Assembly: GCA_936450465.1 (NCBI GenBank)
Contig: OW388302.1
Location: 62,905,826-62,969,825 of the forward strand
DNA length: 64,000 bases
From: Gibbula magus
Lineage: Eukaryota > Mollusca > Gastropoda > Trochida > Trochidae
Direction of reading: 5' to 3'
Below the pieces are notes generated by a model. The model made no database searches, had not been told where the DNA came from, and worked only from the letters and a program-made list of their open reading frames with translations. Position 1 is the first letter of the stretch. Every line of letters starts with the position of its first letter. The translations under genes were made by a program, and so were the position numbers. This document shows, piece by piece, positions 54,801 through 60,600 of the stretch.

Positions 54801-56868
54801 CTGTTATGGAAATGAAATTCACTCAGTATATGGAACTTAATCAACTTATTCCAATTTTTAAGATATATAAGATTATCATTGATTTAATTTCATTCACTTT
54901 TTTTCGTGGAGTGAAAATGGCTATCCTAAGACACTGAACTGAACAAACATCGATACAGGATAAAGACTTAAAGAAGTTTGATAGGTTAATGAATCTCAAT
55001 TCACTAGACTCGCAAATGATTCCTTTCTCTTTCTAATCGATGATGTCATGCCTACATTAGCCTATAAATGAGCTAGGCTGCATAATTTAATCTTACACTG
55101 GTTGCTCCGGCATTCCCAGGACGAACTGACTAGACATTCACTACTACTATGGCAGCGGGTCACATGCAATTTGTACACCTTGAGACTCAAAGGTACATCA
55201 GAAAATGTAAAAGAAATCAGTTCATGCTAGCAAGGGGAGTTATGTAATGGATACCCCCTGAATACGAGGGCATTTTAGTCTAGGGAGGACTCGTAGGCAA
55301 AGGCCCCTCTTTGTTAGAACGTCTGAGGATGAGGGTGTTATCCATAACATATATAGAAAATTCAAATGCTAATGAGAGTGCATTTGTAACTACAGGTGAT
55401 CCAAGTAAAATATAGCACACATAAAATGTTATTAAAGTTCTTGGAGAGCAGAATAGACCTCAATATTTACATTGTTAGGTTGACATATAGAGAATCTCAC
55501 CCAAGTGTCTTCTGATATCAAATATATCAACACGAGTTGATAAAAGTTACAAATATCCGAGGCTTGCCGAGGATATTTTTACTTTTATCAACGAGTGTTG
55601 ATGTATTTGATATCAGAAGACACGAGGGTGAGATTCTATTTATCATCCAAAATCAATCTTATTACGTTTAAGTGAAAATAGTGTACATCTCTGAGCACAT
55701 CACTGCCATTTTACTTCCAGTGCGGTGAGGTCATAGCATTGTGACGTCATCATGTTTATGACGTCATAGCATTGTGACGTCATTACTCGATGATGTAAAA
55801 GCATTGTGATGTCATGTAGCTGACGGCGACAGGGCATTGTGCAAAATCTACTGCCAAAAAGATATCTCCTAGGAGATATTGCTTGATCTCACACAAGCGA
55901 TATCTCCTGTGGAACACAGTTTTGGATGATAAACTGTTATCTATGTCTGCCATTGTGTCTTAATTAGATAAATATATACTGGTTTCGTTTTTTCTAGAAA
56001 TTAATCAGTTTGTCTATCTCACGGCTCTTGCACGGGTTCCTGTTACAGCCATTCAATTGACAGGAAGTGCAGCAGGCTTTCCTCCAGGCCCCATTGTGAT
56101 CATTGTCGACGCCATGAGAACACTCCTAGTCATGCGACGGAATATTGGGTAAATAAACAACTTAAATGGTGCATTAAAGGGGTAGTAGCACGTTTTTTGC
56201 AATTTTATTTTTTCAAATTTCCCATTTATAAAGATAGTTTATGTCAATTATATTTACTTTAGAGGGTAAAACATCTTATTACACAAACCAATTACCCGTA
56301 GTGGTAATAACGGTGTTGCTTATAAAGCAAAAATTGCATGGCGGCCATTTTATTGAGAACACATTTTATTATTTCGAATAACAAAAATCCCATGACTTTA
56401 CGGAACCATGTAGACTCATTGTTTAACTTGATTTTCCGAAGAGAGAAGGGTGTTTTACTATTAACGACATTATTTTTCAAATACATTTCATCAACATTTT
56501 TGAGCGAAAAATCGTGCTACTGCCCCTTTAACATATTAGTTCATGTAAAACATGTTCAAACGGTCAATTTTTCCTTTGAAAGTAATTTAACAATGTGACC
56601 AGTTATATTATATATTAACATGAACAAACTTCTTTATAGCTCAAGTGATAGGTGGATAAAAAAAGAGTCTGAAAATGTTTTGAATCCCCGACTACACAGT
56701 GTGAAAACGGTCGGGGATTCAAAAACATTTCCATAGCCCAGTCCCTTCATGGGCTTGACCGGACTAGAGTTCACACTAAAACCATAGTCTACTTACAGAT
56801 CTAGGAGCGCACCCTGCAGTATAGCGGACTTCATTTGCTTCCGTCACAAATTCTTTCAGGAAGCAGTG
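27670..56868 (-). CDS. Multi-domain Ly6/uPAR-like (three-finger) protein, spliced, partial
   Basis: Sixteen small exons on the minus strand join into 473 codons including the stop, with no stop at any junction and all phases compatible. The exon types recur in order: A (C-x2-C head, phase 1 to 0), B (one Cys, then GC or similar, phase 0 to 0), C (ending CxxCC....CN..LC, phase 0 to 1), then short Ser/Thr/Pro-rich linkers (phase 1 to 1). A+B+C together give the 10-Cys pattern and the closing CC....CN of a Ly6/uPAR (LU) three-finger domain. At least five domains are visible: one starting off the upper side (B+C only), 49.9-46.3 kb, 44.7-38.9 kb (no B found), 32.6-30.7 kb, and a differently split last one at 29.6-27.7 kb. 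By family these are secreted or surface proteins that bind other proteins. No start codon, GPI signal or membrane segment was found for the chain. It could be two adjacent genes; see 41571-41611. Confidence 0.78.
27857..29500. other. Intron between the last two exons
   Basis: AT-rich. A possible extra Cys-rich stretch on the minus strand (NCVMCDWSYTRDLLVEGS, about 28900-28980) does not fit the exon phases. No repeat recognised. Confidence 0.4.
29510..29651 (-). CDS. Last LU domain, N-terminal exon (domain 5)
   Basis: 142 bases, acceptor ataccctaccag, donor AAAAAG|gtgaga. Reads QCAICNGPLCGVSPAEESVA then VCPDNLAPFCLNKINN and on to KHIRKR. Phase 1 to 2. The C...C......FC..I....I.KRC layout is a two-exon version of the LU fold, unlike the three-exon domains upstream. 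Confidence 0.8.
30017..30127 (-). CDS. Ser/Thr/Pro-rich linker exon
   Basis: 111 bases, acceptor tttttttttacag, donor GGCG|gtaaat. Contains TASSTVLQTTSPKTPVTT and LGSTQSTTP, a mucin-like spacer. Phase 1 to 1. Confidence 0.7.
30278..30525. repeat. Foldback dispersed repeat, copy 1
   Basis: Inverted arms gtgtgccacatgactttta and taaaagtcatattgcacac about 100 bases apart, followed by a tail ending near cgaaatacaggcagt. A related copy lies at 47172-47445. Confidence 0.75.
30656..30743 (-). CDS. LU-domain exon type C (domain 4)
   Basis: 88 bases, acceptor atctgcag, donor ACAG|gtaagg. Reads PCKQDRSPTQLCGSCC then DGDTCNGDLDCRT. Phase 0 to 1. The acceptor is preceded directly by a (TA)n tract of about 68 bases (30750-30817) instead of a normal pyrimidine tract. 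Confidence 0.8.
30746..30817. repeat. (TA)n microsatellite at a splice acceptor
   Basis: About 68-70 bases of pure TA, ending three to six bases before the acceptor AG of the exon at 30656-30743. Confidence 0.95.
31077..31179. repeat. Short foldback element
   Basis: Arms gggtgacatcgtaatttatta (31077-31097) and ataaattacgatgtcaccc (31161-31179) with about 63 bases between them. Confidence 0.8.
31611..31679 (-). CDS. LU-domain exon type B (domain 4)
   Basis: 69 bases, acceptor cattttccag, donor TTG|gtagta. Reads RCSTVYRQEGTILTVDMDC then QENL. Phase 0 to 0; the same length as the B exon at 48120. Confidence 0.7.
32116..32477 (-). mobile_element. TTAA-ended MITE, copy touching a splice donor
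   Basis: Terminal repeats ttaaaggggcatttgcacg and cgtgctacagtccctttaa. The interior matches the family (gaaaaataatttcacc, caataaaatggccgccatg, tgttttaccctctaaag). Its right end lies inside the intron donor region of exon 32483-32586. Confidence 0.9.
32483..32586 (-). CDS. LU-domain exon type A (domain 4)
   Basis: 104 bases, acceptor tctccaaacag, donor GAT|gtacgt. Reads VPLPRCYQCYDLRVDDRGAV then EPCFNTVSCSASSD, the classical CYQC head. Phase 1 to 0. The TTAA end of a MITE overlaps its donor region from intron position +6. Confidence 0.82.
32875..33265. repeat. Dispersed repeat related to 55497-55935
   Basis: Shares ctcacccaagtgtcttctga, catgtttatgacgtaatagc, tgacagggcattgtcaaat and cgatatctcctgtt with the 55.5-kb copy but lacks much of its hairpin. 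Contains a short tatcttgtatcttgta repeat. Confidence 0.8.
33266..34859. other. Intronic sequence with one imperfect hairpin
   Basis: 34627-34728 has inverted arms around ggaattacgaattatctgtc and gacagataatccgtaattcc. No gene or other repeat supported. Confidence 0.5.
34860..35226 (+). mobile_element. TTAA-ended MITE, near-complete copy
   Basis: About 367 bases. Ends ttaaaagtgcagtagcacg and cgtgctactgcccctttaa; interior landmark gcatggcggccattttatt. Reading frames through it are by-products. Confidence 0.92.
35280..35324 (-). CDS. Linker exon
   Basis: 45 bases, acceptor tatgtttgacag, donor ACTG|gtaagt. Reads VMIGQTSPSVAAST, phase 1 to 1. Its 3' end lies about 55 bases from a TTAA-ended MITE. 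Confidence 0.55.
35690..36350. repeat. Decayed tandem repeat, period about 150-160 bp
   Basis: Four degenerate copies marked by ttccatggaaac, gtgaagaagttgaaa, caccaagtttcg and gctccggaaacgaaa. It lies inside an intron of the three-finger gene. Confidence 0.75.
36351..37210. other. Intronic sequence, nothing supported
   Basis: AT-rich; no gene or repeat recognised. A cctgtaaggagg / tgtaaaccctg phrase near 36900-36950 hints at short duplications only. Confidence 0.35.
37211..37350. repeat. Foldback element, about 140 bp
   Basis: Arms at about 37211-37264 and 37297-37350 (taatatggagaaacca...ggttgtaaaccctgat and its near complement) with a short loop. Confidence 0.85.
37498..37524 (-). CDS. Micro linker exon
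   Basis: 27 bases, acceptor ctgtttcag, donor ACGG|gtgagt. Reads HKYLEMHT, phase 1 to 1. It is supported only by its splice sites, phase and position. Confidence 0.4.
37860..38075. mobile_element. MITE with tandem AGCGCT motifs, copy 1
   Basis: Begins agggccgtgttcaagagagg and ends ttatggaacggagccct, with an internal hairpin (caagagaggtttcaa ... aaacctctcttga) and three gagcgct(c/a) repeats. A partial copy lies at 46117-46226. Confidence 0.75.
38076..38945. other. Intronic sequence with a short internal duplication
   Basis: The phrase cagaaacctgttggcattg(g/t)aagctc occurs at about 38266 and 38407. No gene supported. Confidence 0.45.
38946..39042 (-). CDS. LU-domain exon type C (domain 3)
   Basis: 97 bases, acceptor tcgtgttccag, donor AAG|gtttga. 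Begins QCKPFSPSTSGDN and closes CIACCRNNFCNSRLCDDQ. Phase 0 to 1. No type B exon was found between it and 44614. Confidence 0.8.
39043..40210. other. Intronic sequence, possible PLE tail fragment
   Basis: 39605-39660 carries gaagggcatttagaa and aaatatttctggataac, shared with the inverted element at 44.78-45.05 kb. Possible but unproven minus-strand exon pieces are discussed under rejected items. Confidence 0.4.
40230..40880. mobile_element. Nested foldback element, about 650 bp
   Basis: The outer imperfect arms (about 40237-40330 and 40777-40872) share aaagatcttatcagtccgat and ataaaatttgcaaaata. An inner pair (about 40616-40672 and 40710-40772) shares gacatttctcgtcgaatacc and tgaagtagaaat. 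No coding capacity. Confidence 0.75.
41076..41351 (-). mobile_element. tRNA-derived SINE (copy 3)
   Basis: Minus-strand copy, slightly shortened. B box reads ggcgttcgaatcccg with one change; the A box segment is partly deleted (gcgctatcccgcc directly after cgaacgc). No clear target duplication directly at the ends. Confidence 0.88.
41571..41611 (-). CDS. Possible first exon with split signal peptide
   Basis: On the minus strand ATGG in a good context (caacATGG) opens MAESSTLLGALGL plus two bases, followed by donor AT|gtatgt. A short hydrophobic start split by an intron is usual for Ly6-family genes. It lies between domain 3 exons A and C, so it could start a second gene (covering 39.0 to 27.7 kb). 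I found no convincing second exon for it. Confidence 0.35.
42058..43370. mobile_element. Non-coding repeat element with ACCCCCGC ends
   Basis: Left end tacccccgctacgaagtag and right end agcgggggtatcatgagtg form short inverted ends. Inside are (ccgt)n at 42103-42131, a tandem repeat of about 172 bases (cttttggttccgctcataac at about 42137, 42308 and 42480), and aaggtcaaggtca phrases. No open frame of note. Confidence 0.65.
43491..43708 (-). repeat. Dispersed repeat, inverted copy of 7252-7474
   Basis: Reverse complement similarity along its length; see 7149-8335. Confidence 0.7.
43737..43946. repeat. DIRS-like terminal repeat remnant with hairpin
   Basis: 43905-43946 (tatcaacggtgagtataaat ... 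gtttaaacaaaaacgtact) matches the right end of the DIRS element at 15691-15742, including the following ataata. It is joined to an inverted pair: about 43742-43793 and 43849-43905 share gataactcaccgta, cattgagtctctctc and tcgaccaatataacacagt. Confidence 0.75.
44223..44570 (+). mobile_element. TTAA-ended MITE copy
   Basis: Ends ttaaaggggcagtagcacg and cgtgctactgcccctttaa, a perfect 19-base inverted pair; interior as in the other copies. It lies 43 bases below the end of exon 44614-44690. Confidence 0.93.
44614..44690 (-). CDS. LU-domain exon type A (domain 3)
   Basis: 77 bases, acceptor caaccgtcag, donor GAG|gtacat. Reads DVWCNSCHDVDATDGCPAFK then CQPGE, with the full C-x2-C, C, C set. Phase 1 to 0. 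Confidence 0.78.
44776..45056. mobile_element. Inverted pair of Penelope-like tails with hammerhead-like motifs
   Basis: Arms of about 95 bases (about 44790-44886 and 44950-45045) face each other. Each has ccacctgatgaaggagt ... actccgaaacgtcgtg, read on the minus strand at 44886-44841 and on the plus strand at 44953-44993. The outer parts carry ctggataaca, a phrase also near 39650 and 51655. Confidence 0.7.
45579..45617 (-). CDS. Linker exon
   Basis: 39 bases, acceptor catttccag, donor CAG|gtgagc. Reads TQPAQHPVTQSP, phase 1 to 1. Thr/Pro/Gln-rich, as expected for a flexible, possibly O-glycosylated spacer. Confidence 0.6.
45870..46110 (-). repeat. Dispersed repeat shared with 57520-57660
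   Basis: tgtcggatgctgacagtg and cgggagttttaattttgtttt appear in reverse complement at 57.5-57.66 kb. Confidence 0.55.
46117..46226. mobile_element. AGCGCT-motif MITE, partial copy 2
   Basis: Matches 37985-38075: tgtcgttcaggagagaatga, repeated gagcgctac, and ttatggaatggagccca. Confidence 0.8.
46289..46412 (-). CDS. LU-domain exon type C (domain 2)
   Basis: 124 bases, acceptor ttactattacag, donor AAAA|gtaggt. Begins ECHIDGHPN, has a Pro/Gly-rich middle (QPGLPGHPGNK), and closes CLECCNRHYCNSGLC. Phase 0 to 1. Confidence 0.82.
46548..46755 (-). mobile_element. TTAA-ended MITE, truncated copy
   Basis: Intact left end ttaaaggggcagtagcacg; the match stops after aaaatggccgccatgcaatt, about midway through the element. 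Confidence 0.88.
47172..47445. repeat. Foldback dispersed repeat, copy 2
   Basis: Same family as 30278-30525: gtgtgtcatatgacttttac and gtgaaagtcatatggcacac arms, then cgaaatacgggaagt. Confidence 0.75.
48120..48188 (-). CDS. LU-domain exon type B (domain 2)
   Basis: 69 bases, acceptor cttcctgcag, donor ACA|gtcagt. Reads SCYLEVYEEAGTLKYYGGC then ISNT. Phase 0 to 0. Confidence 0.78.
48499..48730. mobile_element. Second TTAA-ended MITE family
   Basis: 232 bases with terminal repeats ttaaagggacactgcgtcga and (complement of) tcgacgaggtgtccctttaa, about 27 bases each. The interior is unrelated to the other TTAA family. Confidence 0.85.
48731..49918. other. Intronic sequence, nothing supported
   Basis: Contains a few tgaccttgataat and caaggtcacc phrases (48990-49200) reminiscent of the left-edge satellite. 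No gene seen. Confidence 0.4.
49919..49995 (-). CDS. LU-domain exon type A (domain 2)
   Basis: 77 bases, acceptor tcccctaccag, donor CAG|gtgagc. Reads YHCYQYKGVTSPHDFHIGEP then CNLDQ, phase 1 to 0. The second Cys of the usual C-x2-C is Tyr here, so one disulfide of the domain is probably lost. The intron upstream of it (to 56023) holds a LINE, a Penelope-like element and a DNA transposon. Confidence 0.75.
50164..51322. mobile_element. DNA transposon with Tc1-like ends but no recognisable transposase
   Basis: Inverted ends cataaactcatgtccaaaag (50169-50188) and its complement (about 51294-51313) match the ends of the element at 8587-10130. Minus-strand open frames inside (50374-50652 and 50711-51094) show none of the transposase motifs. 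It is probably a non-autonomous or heavily rearranged member; it abuts the 3' side of the LINE fragment. Confidence 0.7.
51325..53340 (-). pseudogene. LINE (non-LTR retrotransposon) fragment
   Basis: On the minus strand, in order: an endonuclease piece with ILIGGDVNARTG (about 53100-53160), a middle region (KEYMVSRADYSVICDN, 51941-52348), and a reverse transcriptase piece with SLSGVRQGCMLTPLLFSLII (about 51400-51450). Frames are broken by several stops and shifts. The reverse transcriptase is cut off just after this motif, before the catalytic YADD-type box, where the Tc1-ended element begins. Clade not determinable by eye (CR1/Jockey/I-like). Confidence 0.85.
53473..55146 (-). mobile_element. 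Penelope-like element with inverted terminal repeats, core deleted
   Basis: Arms at 53473-53649 and 54979-55146 are near-identical inverted copies of about 170 bases (landmarks tgaattgagattcattaacc, cctacattagcctat, ggttgctccggcat). Inverted or direct terminal repeats are known for Penelope-like elements. The interior encodes only the N-terminal part of the protein; the catalytic reverse transcriptase motifs and GIY-YIG endonuclease are missing. Confidence 0.82.
53644..54600 (-). pseudogene. Penelope-like reverse transcriptase, N-terminal remnant
   Basis: Two minus-strand frames separated by frameshift: 54070-54600 (SIKCDCDEKIKSEIQTVS, MWKESCKLQEDISAKRLR, LSTVDLCDSEINVILKG) and 53644-53979 (DNFTPKAGRNRVLNRTIKQI, then NERKAIKSFLENESIIIKRA and DKGGAIIIMDKSYY). 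The IIIKRADKGGAIIIMD box is a hallmark of the N-terminal reverse transcriptase region of Penelope-like elements. The frame then runs into unrelated residues near 53710, marking a deletion. Confidence 0.85.
55147..55496. other. Intronic sequence, nothing supported
   Basis: No gene or repeat recognised beyond weak similarity next to the terminal repeat (gcaatttgt...ttgag) on both flanks of the Penelope-like element. Confidence 0.35.
55497..55937. repeat. Dispersed foldback repeat, long copy
   Basis: A hairpin at 55497-55635 (ctcacccaagtgtcttctga ... complement) is followed by a segment whose ends tttatcatccaaaat (about 55639) and gttttggatgataaa (about 55918) are inverted. It contains repeated gtgacgtcat (CRE-like) motifs. 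Copies: 32875-33265 and a fragment near 23320. Confidence 0.8.
56023..56125 (-). CDS. LU-domain exon type C (domain 1)
   Basis: 103 bases, acceptor catgactag, donor AGCC|gtgaga. Begins ECSHGVDNDHNG and contains ACCTSCQLNGCNRNPCKS, the CC...CN closing pattern. Phase 0 to 1. Confidence 0.75.
56174..56531 (+). mobile_element. TTAA-ended MITE copy
   Basis: Ends ttaaaggggtagtagcacg and cgtgctactgcccctttaa; interior gcatggcggccattttattg. Confidence 0.92.
56797..56868 (-). CDS. LU-domain exon type B (domain 1)
   Basis: 72 bases, acceptor actacaattccag, donor TCT|gtaagt. Reads HCFLKEFVTEANEVRYTAGC then APRS, phase 0 to 0. It is the same type as the exons at 48120 and 31611. The preceding A exon was not found and may lie beyond the 38-bp satellite. 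Confidence 0.75.
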
Positions 56869-57012
56869 CTGGAATTGTAGTAACAAAAGTGTACTCGAAG
56901 CTTGTGTGCAGTGTTCAGTTGAGCAACAATAGGATCGGTGGATGGGTGACCCAACTCATTGCTGGCTGATCTGGGAGTTCTATGGAATGGTTTAACTGAT
57001 AACTGATATTAT

Positions 57013-57015
<3 letters not shown>

Positions 57016-57104
<89 letters not shown>

Positions 57105-57215
57105 GAGTCGTTTCTCACGTGAAGTAAGGTTATATATAGAAAAGAGTAAACATCAGATGGGTTTGACTGTATTAAAGATGATTGATCCAGTCAAACCCAT
57201 CTGATGTTTACTCTT

Positions 57216-57276
<61 letters not shown>
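57016..57276. repeat. Hairpin between two (TA)n tracts
   Basis: (TA)n at 57016-57094 and 57220-57276 flank an inverted repeat with arms of about 37 bases (atagaaaagagtaaacatca... at about 57134-57170 and its complement at about 57188-57224). Confidence 0.93.
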
Positions 57277-57280
<4 letters not shown>

Positions 57281-57289
57281 ATTATTAAG

Positions 57290-57400
57290 ATACAACAATG
57301 GTCTAACTGACGCTGAGCAATATCAATACACAACAATAGTTAAATTGACGCTGAGCAATATCAATACACAACAATAGTTTAATTGACGCTCAGCAATACA
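57290..57400. repeat. Three diverged outliers of the 38-bp satellite
   Basis: Copies with aatatcaatacacaacaata and gacgctgagcaa variants, separated from the main array by about 270 bases of unrelated sequence (57400-57668) that includes a dispersed repeat shared with 45.9-46.1 kb. Confidence 0.85.
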
Positions 57401-57668
57401 AAGATTTCTACCATGGCATTGCTGGATACTCGATTTTGATTGGTTCTCTCCGTCGCGTGATATGCTTATGAGGGTTATTCTAAAAAAAGCGGAATTCGGG
57501 AAAAACGAATCCTAATTGTAGGAACGCGAATGTTGAGAAAACAAAATTAAAACTCCCGTTATAAACGATACATTTTTTGTAAAAAGTGAAAGAGAACTTA
57601 TGGAAAACTCGCGCGCTTCCGTTGAAGCTTAAGGCACTGACAGCATCCGACAATAACAGTCCCGTGGT

Positions 57669-60600
57669 AAAACGGTCATATAAAAATACAATGGTTTAAC
57701 TGACGCTCAGCATGATCAAGATACAACAATGGTTTAACTGACGTTCAGCATGATCAAGATACAACAATGGTTTAACTGACGCTCAGCATGATCAAGATAC
57801 AACAATAGTTTAACTGACGCTCAGCATGATCAAGATACAACAATTGTTTAACTGACGTTCAGCATGATCAAGATACAACAATAGTTTAACTGACGCTCAA
57901 CATGATCAAGATACAACAATAGTTTAACTGACGCTCAACATGATCAAGATACAACAATGGTTTAACTGACGCTCAGCATGATCAAGATACAACAATGGTT
58001 TAACTGACGCTCAACATGATCAAGATACAACAATGGTTTAACTGACGCTCAGCAATATCAAGATACAACAATGGTTTAACTGACGCTCAGCATGATCAAG
58101 ATACAACAATGGTTTAACTGACGCTCAGCATGATCAAGATACAACAATTGTTTAACTGACGCTCAACATGATCAAGATACAACAATAGTTTAACTGACGC
58201 TCAACATGATCAAGATACAACAATGGTTTAACTGACGCTCAGCATGATCAAGATACAACAATAGTTTAACTGACGCTCAGCATGATCAAGATACAACAAT
58301 AGTTTAACTGACGCTCAACATGATCAAGATACAACAATAGTTTAACTGACGCTCAGCATGATCAAGATACAACAATAGTTTAACTGACGCTCAGCATGAT
58401 CAAGATACAACAATAGTTTAACTGACGCTCAGCATGATCAAGATACAACAATTGTTTAACTGACGCTCAGCATGATCAAGATACAACAATAGTTTAACTG
58501 ACGCTCAGCATGATCAAGATACAACAATGGTTTAACTGACGTTCAGCATGATCAAGATACAACAATGGTTTAACTGACGCTCAGCATGATCAAGATACAA
58601 CAATGGTTTAACTGACGTTCAGCATGATCAAGATACAACAATGGTTTAACTGACGCTCAGCATGATCAAGATACAACAATAGTTTAACTGACGCTCAACA
58701 TGATCAAGATACAACAATGGTTTAACTGACGCTCAGCAAAATCAAGATACAACACTGGTTTAACTGACGCTCAGCATGATCAAGATACAACAATAGTTTA
58801 ACTGACGCTCAACATGATCAAGATACAACAATAGTTTAACTGACGCTCAGCATGATCAAGATACAACAATAGTTTAACTGACGCTCAGCATGATCAAGAT
58901 ACAACAATGGTTTAACTGACGCTCAGCATGATCAAGATACAACAATGGTTTAACTGACGCTCAGCATGATCAAGATACAACAATGGTTTAACTGACGCTC
59001 AGCATGATCAAGATACAACAATAGTTTAACTGACGCTCAGCATGATCAAGATACAACAATAGTTTAACTGACGCTCAGCATGATCAAGATACAACAATGG
59101 TTTAACTGACGTTCAGCATGATCAAGATACAACAATAGTTTAACTGACGCTCAGCATGATCAAGATACAACAATGGTTTAACTGACGTTCAGCATGATCA
59201 AGATACAACAATGGTTTAACTGACGCTCAGCATGATCAAGATACAACAATAGTTTAACTGACGCTCAACATGATCAAGATACAACAATGGTTTAACTGAC
59301 GCTCAGCAATATCAAGATACAACACTGGTTTAACTGACGCTCAGCATGATCAAGATACAACAATAGTTTAACTGACGCTCAGCATGATCAAGATACAACA
59401 ATTGTTTAACTGACGCTCAGCATGATCATGATACAACAATGGTTTAACTGACGCTCAGCATGATCAAGATACAACAATAGTTTAACTGACGCTCAGCATG
59501 ATCAAGATACAACAAAAGTTTAACTGACGCTCAGCATGATCAAGATACAACAATGGTTTAACTGACGCTCAGCAATATCAAGATACAACACTGGTTTAAC
59601 TGACGTTCAGCGTGATCAAGATACAACAATGGTTTAACTGACGCTCAGCATGATCAAGATACAACAATAGTTTAACTGACGCTCAACATGATCAAGATAC
59701 AACAATGGTTTAACTGACGCTCAGCAATATCAAGATACAACACTGGTTTAACTGACGCTCAGCATGATCAAGATACAACAATAGTTTAACTGACGCTCAG
59801 CATGATCAAGATACAACAATTGTTTAACTGACGCTCAGCATGATCATGATACAACAATAGTTTAACTGACGCTCAGCATGATCAAGATACAACAATGGTT
59901 TAACTGACGCTCAGCATGATCAAGATACAACAATGGTTTAACTGACGCTCAGCATGATCAAGATACAACAATTGTTTAACTGACGCTCAACATGATCAAG
60001 ATACAACAATGGTTTAACTGACGCTCAGCATGATCAAGGTACAACAATGGTTTAACTGACGCTCAGCATGATCAAGATACAACAATAGTTTAACTGACGC
60101 TCAGCATGATCAAGATACAACAATGGTTTAACTGACGCTCAGCATGATCAAGATACAACAATGGTTTAACTGACGCTCAGCATGATCAAGATACAACAAT
60201 GGTTTAACTGACGTTCAGCATGATCAAGATACAACAATGGTTTAACTGACGCTCAGCATGATCAAGATACAACAATGGTTTAACTGACGTTCAGCATGAT
60301 CAAGATACAACAATGGTTTAACTGACGCTCAGCATGATCGAGGTACAACACTGGTTGAACTGACGCTCAGCATGATCAAGATACAACAATGGTTTAACTG
60401 ACGTTCAGCATGATCAAGATACAACAATGGTTTAACTGACGCTCAGCATGATCAAGATACAACAATAGTTTAACTGACGCTCAACATGATCAAGATACAA
60501 CACTGGTTTAACTGACGCTCAGCATGATCAAGATACAACAATGGTTTAACTGACGCTCAGCATGATCAAGATACAACAATGGTTTAACTGACGCTCAGCA

